From the NCBI RefSeq assembly GCF_009858335.1, contig NZ_VMSE01000001.1, forward strand, positions 62,001-126,000: 64,000 nt of DNA, written 5' to 3'. Below the pieces are notes generated by a model. That model saw nothing but the letters and a program-made list of their open reading frames with translations. It searched no databases and was not told where the DNA came from. This DNA comes from Methylovorus glucosotrophus (GTDB lineage Bacteria; Pseudomonadota; Gammaproteobacteria; Burkholderiales; Methylophilaceae). Each line of letters begins with the position of its first letter. The first letter of the stretch is position 1. Shown in pieces: positions 61,913-64,000 of the stretch. The position numbers and the translations under genes are program-made.

Positions 61913-61944
61913 TATTGTCGTCTTTAAATTTGTTATCGACAATA
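61913..61944 (-). promoter_or_regulatory. Inverted repeat and possible promoter upstream of the ACP operon
   Basis: TATTGTCG (61913-61920) and CGACAATA (61937-61944) form an exact 8-base inverted repeat, 46 bases upstream of the ACP start. The minus-strand reading gives TTGTCG (61942-61937), 17 bases, GACAAT (61919-61914) as a possible -35/-10 pair that lies on the two arms. It could be an operator covering the promoter. The rest of the 204-base gap shows nothing further. Confidence 0.4.
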
Positions 61945-62070
61945 TACCGGATTTATTTAGGGGTATTTGAGCGGGTGCCTTGTGGAACGTGCCTTTGAAG
62001 GCCATGCCCGTCGACGCAAAGCGTTCGGTTTCATGAAAACCCTGGCCGTGGATGCGCTTGATTGGCAGGC

Positions 62071-63213
62071 TCATGCGGTCACCGCCATGGCCACATGCTG
62101 GCTCACTTCTGCCATTTGCCCCCTGGTCAGCATGGGGAAAAATGGCAGGCCAATCAGGTCTGCACTTACCGCTTCTGCCGTGGGGGTGGGCAGGTGGACA
62201 ATCGGGCCCACCTTGGCCGCATGCTGATGCAACAAGGGTTGATACCAGCGTCGCGTGCTGATCCTGCTGACGGCGCATAACTGCTCAAGCTTGCTGCGAC
62301 GCCCACTGCTCCCCAGCCGCACGCTGAATGTCGTGGGAGCGGCGGGAGCGGGCCCCTGTTGCCAGATCAATGCATCGCCACACGCTTGTTGCAGGGTTTC
62401 CCGGTATTGCAGAAACACGGCATGCCGCAGGTCCGCCTGGGTTTGCCAGCTATTCAGGCTGGCAAGCCCGACTGCTGCGTGATATTCGGATAGTTTGGCA
62501 TTGGTGCCGGCGTAACTGAGGTGGCCCACCGGATGATCCGTATCCGGACTGAGGTTAATGCCGAAATTGCTCAATTCCTTGATCATGCGGCGCTGGCCGG
62601 GCTGGCCCGTCACCACAAAGCCGCCTTCCCCTGCCGCCAGCGATTTAGTGGCATGCATGCTGAAAACGACTGGAATATCCACCGCCTCTACCCATTGTGA
62701 TCCATAGGCCGCTGCGGCATCGATTATCACCCTTACGCCATGGCGCTGCTGCCATGCACTCCAGGCTCGCGTGTCCTGCGCCTGGCCGAAGGTCGCCACC
62801 GCAATGACGGCCTGGCAATCGCTTTCCCGCATGCAGTCGTCCGCAATGTCTGGGGTCAATAACCAGTTGTCCGGATCAATATCGCAAATCACCGGCAGAT
62901 GACCCGCGCGCAAAATGGCGGTCAAGCTGGCGACAAAGGTGAGCGCCGGCACCAGCACACGTGACCCCGGCGGTAACTCCAGGCTGCTCAGTGCCAGCTC
63001 AAGTCCCGCGGTTGCGCTGCTCACGGTCACCACCTCAAGGGGCAGCGATGCGTGGGTGGAATAGTCTGTCGCCAGGCGTTGTTCCAGCTCTTGTACCAAG
63101 GGACCAAAATTGGAGTAGTGGCGGCTAAGATCTATCCTGTCCAGAAAGGGTTGCAGTGCCAGCCGGTCGGGCAGTTGGGGAACCAGTAATGGGATGCCTT
63201 GGGGATGGGACAT
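62071..63213 (-). CDS. DegT/DnrJ/EryC1-family sugar aminotransferase
   Basis: 380 aa PLP enzyme that usually aminates a keto-sugar nucleotide. PLP-binding Asp165 in IIDAAAAYG, and catalytic Lys190 in FSMHATKSLAAGEGG. The YSNFGPLVQELE start and the AKLSEYHAAVGLASL stretch are typical. It would supply the amino group that the acyltransferase later acylates. It follows the glycosyltransferase by 3 bases. No sugar 4,6-dehydratase is in the window, so the substrate must come from elsewhere. Confidence 0.9.
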   Translation of the reverse strand: MSHPQGIPLLVPQLPDRLALQPFLDRIDLSRHYSNFGPLVQELEQRLATDYSTHASLPLEVVTVSSATAGLELALSSLELPPGSRVLVPALTFVASLTAILRAGHLPVICDIDPDNWLLTPDIADDCMRESDCQAVIAVATFGQAQDTRAWSAWQQRHGVRVIIDAAAAYGSQWVEAVDIPVVFSMHATKSLAAGEGGFVVTGQPGQRRMIKELSNFGINLSPDTDHPVGHLSYAGTNAKLSEYHAAVGLASLNSWQTQADLRHAVFLQYRETLQQACGDALIWQQGPAPAAPTTFSVRLGSSGRRSKLEQLCAVSRISTRRWYQPLLHQHAAKVGPIVHLPTPTAEAVSADLIGLPFFPMLTRGQMAEVSQHVAMAVTA

Positions 63214-63216
63214 GCA

Positions 63217-64000
63217 TTATCCTTTGGCAGGGCTGCCACTGGCCCGCAATGCCGCCATTTTTTCTTCCTGCGCGGGGGTCGCCACCTGAAAGTCCTGAAA
63301 CAGGTGTTCACCCAGCAGGTAGTTATGCCAAAGCCTGCGATAGGCTGTTTCCAGCTCGGTGCAGCGTGTCTGGTAATCCATCAATACACTGCCCAGCATG
63401 CGCTCGCGAATAACGCTTCGCATGGAGGCAAGCTGCTCGGGGTCATCCAGTAATCTCAGTATGATCTCGATATAGTCGTCATCGCTTTGGGCGATCCAGT
63501 CGCTGAACCCCAGGCCGGTCAGGGTGCATGCCGTGGCGGAAGAGACTGCTTCGTCTGCATCCAGCGTTACCACCGGCAAGCCCATCCAGAGTGTATGCAG
63601 GGTGGTGGTGCCACCTGACACCGGCGCAGTATCCAGCGCTACATCTACCAGGCTCCCACGTTCCATGAACTCATCCAGCGGTACCATGGGCGATACGATA
63701 ATCCGATCCAGCGGCATATCCAGCTCGACCAGACGTGGCTCTATGGTGTGGATAGCATCGTCGATGGTGTTTTCCTGCACATGCAGCAGAAGCTGGATGT
63801 CAGGGCGTCGTTCCATGATGCGTTTCCATAATCGCAGCATGTGATCGGTGACTTTACGCGAGCTGTTGAGGCAGCCGATGGTGGGCGGATTGCCCTGCAA
63901 CATGGGTGGGGTTTCCATCAAAGGGGCATGGGCTGGCGGAATATAGCTGGCCATGCATGCCAGGCGATACAGCTTTTCCAGGTAATAGGATTCATGCCCA
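63217..64000 (-). CDS. OGT/SPINDLY-like glycosyltransferase, C-terminal part (cut by window end)
   Basis: At least 260 codons; the frame stays open to base 64000 (GHESYYLEKLYRLA precedes the first internal Met). It has the GT41-type features: NSSRKVTDHMLRLWKRIM, PLDEFMERGSLVDVALDT, and the nucleotide-binding SGGTTTLHTLWMGLPVVTL. Bacterial members often have TPR repeats and modify flagellin or other surface proteins. The N-terminal part is outside the window. The 3' end is 3 bases before the aminotransferase gene. Confidence 0.85.
   Translation of the reverse strand, partial: GHESYYLEKLYRLACMASYIPPAHAPLMETPPMLQGNPPTIGCLNSSRKVTDHMLRLWKRIMERRPDIQLLLHVQENTIDDAIHTIEPRLVELDMPLDRIIVSPMVPLDEFMERGSLVDVALDTAPVSGGTTTLHTLWMGLPVVTLDADEAVSSATACTLTGLGFSDWIAQSDDDYIEIILRLLDDPEQLASMRSVIRERMLGSVLMDYQTRCTELETAYRRLWHNYLLGEHLFQDFQVATPAQEEKMAALRASGSPAKG

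Overview
The window looks like a chromosomal segment from a betaproteobacterium, most likely a methylotroph of the Methylophilaceae (Nitrosomonadales). This rests on general protein resemblance and gene order, not on a search. It spans the replication origin neighbourhood. From dnaA, the genes dnaN and gyrB run leftwards, while rpmH-rnpA-yidD-yidC-mnmE-mnmG-rsmG-parA-parB-atpIBEFHAGDC-glmU-glmS run rightwards. DnaA boxes lie on both sides of dnaA. A perfect parS site lies between mnmE and mnmG, and a near-perfect one between dnaN and gyrB. recF is absent from its usual place.

Layout. 1-3.8 kb: the 3' end of a family 2 glycoside hydrolase, malate:quinone oxidoreductase and two small exported proteins. 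3.9-7.2 kb: a fluoride riboswitch ahead of crcB and a DUF190 gene, then a RIO-type kinase and HflX. 7.2-31.2 kb: the origin, segregation, tRNA-modification and ATP synthase block, ending in the two UDP-GlcNAc genes. 31.3-34.4 kb: a multi-PAS GGDEF-EAL protein. 34.5-38.3 kb: a leftward argS-SPOR-dsbA-SDR group, diverging from priA. 40.7-50.9 kb: leftward hemE, gltD, gltB, hemL, thiE and thiD. 51.0-53.2 kb: rubredoxin, a small unknown gene and an exonuclease/GIY-YIG fusion whose reading frame runs antisense into a tRNA-Gly(CCC) gene. 53.2-54.0 kb: a cysteine-repeat exported protein and a CsbD-like protein.

54.2-64 kb is the accessory part: a tightly packed leftward cluster of eleven genes, two upstream of a small gap and nine after it. 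It encodes an OGT-like glycosyltransferase (cut by the window end), a DegT-family sugar aminotransferase, an acyl carrier protein, a ketoacyl-ACP synthase III, two short-chain reductases, a NeuD/PglD-like acyltransferase, an FkbM methyltransferase, a Rieske oxygenase, a second and degenerate left-handed beta-helix acyltransferase, and a second Rieske oxygenase. The natural reading is a pathway that makes a short (hydroxy)acyl chain on its own carrier protein, places it on an amino sugar, and then oxygenates and methylates the product for a surface glycan or glycoprotein such as flagellin. The pair of Rieske oxygenases is the least expected part and is the best candidate here for an undescribed system.

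All assignments come from reading the sequence. No database search or structure prediction was run.
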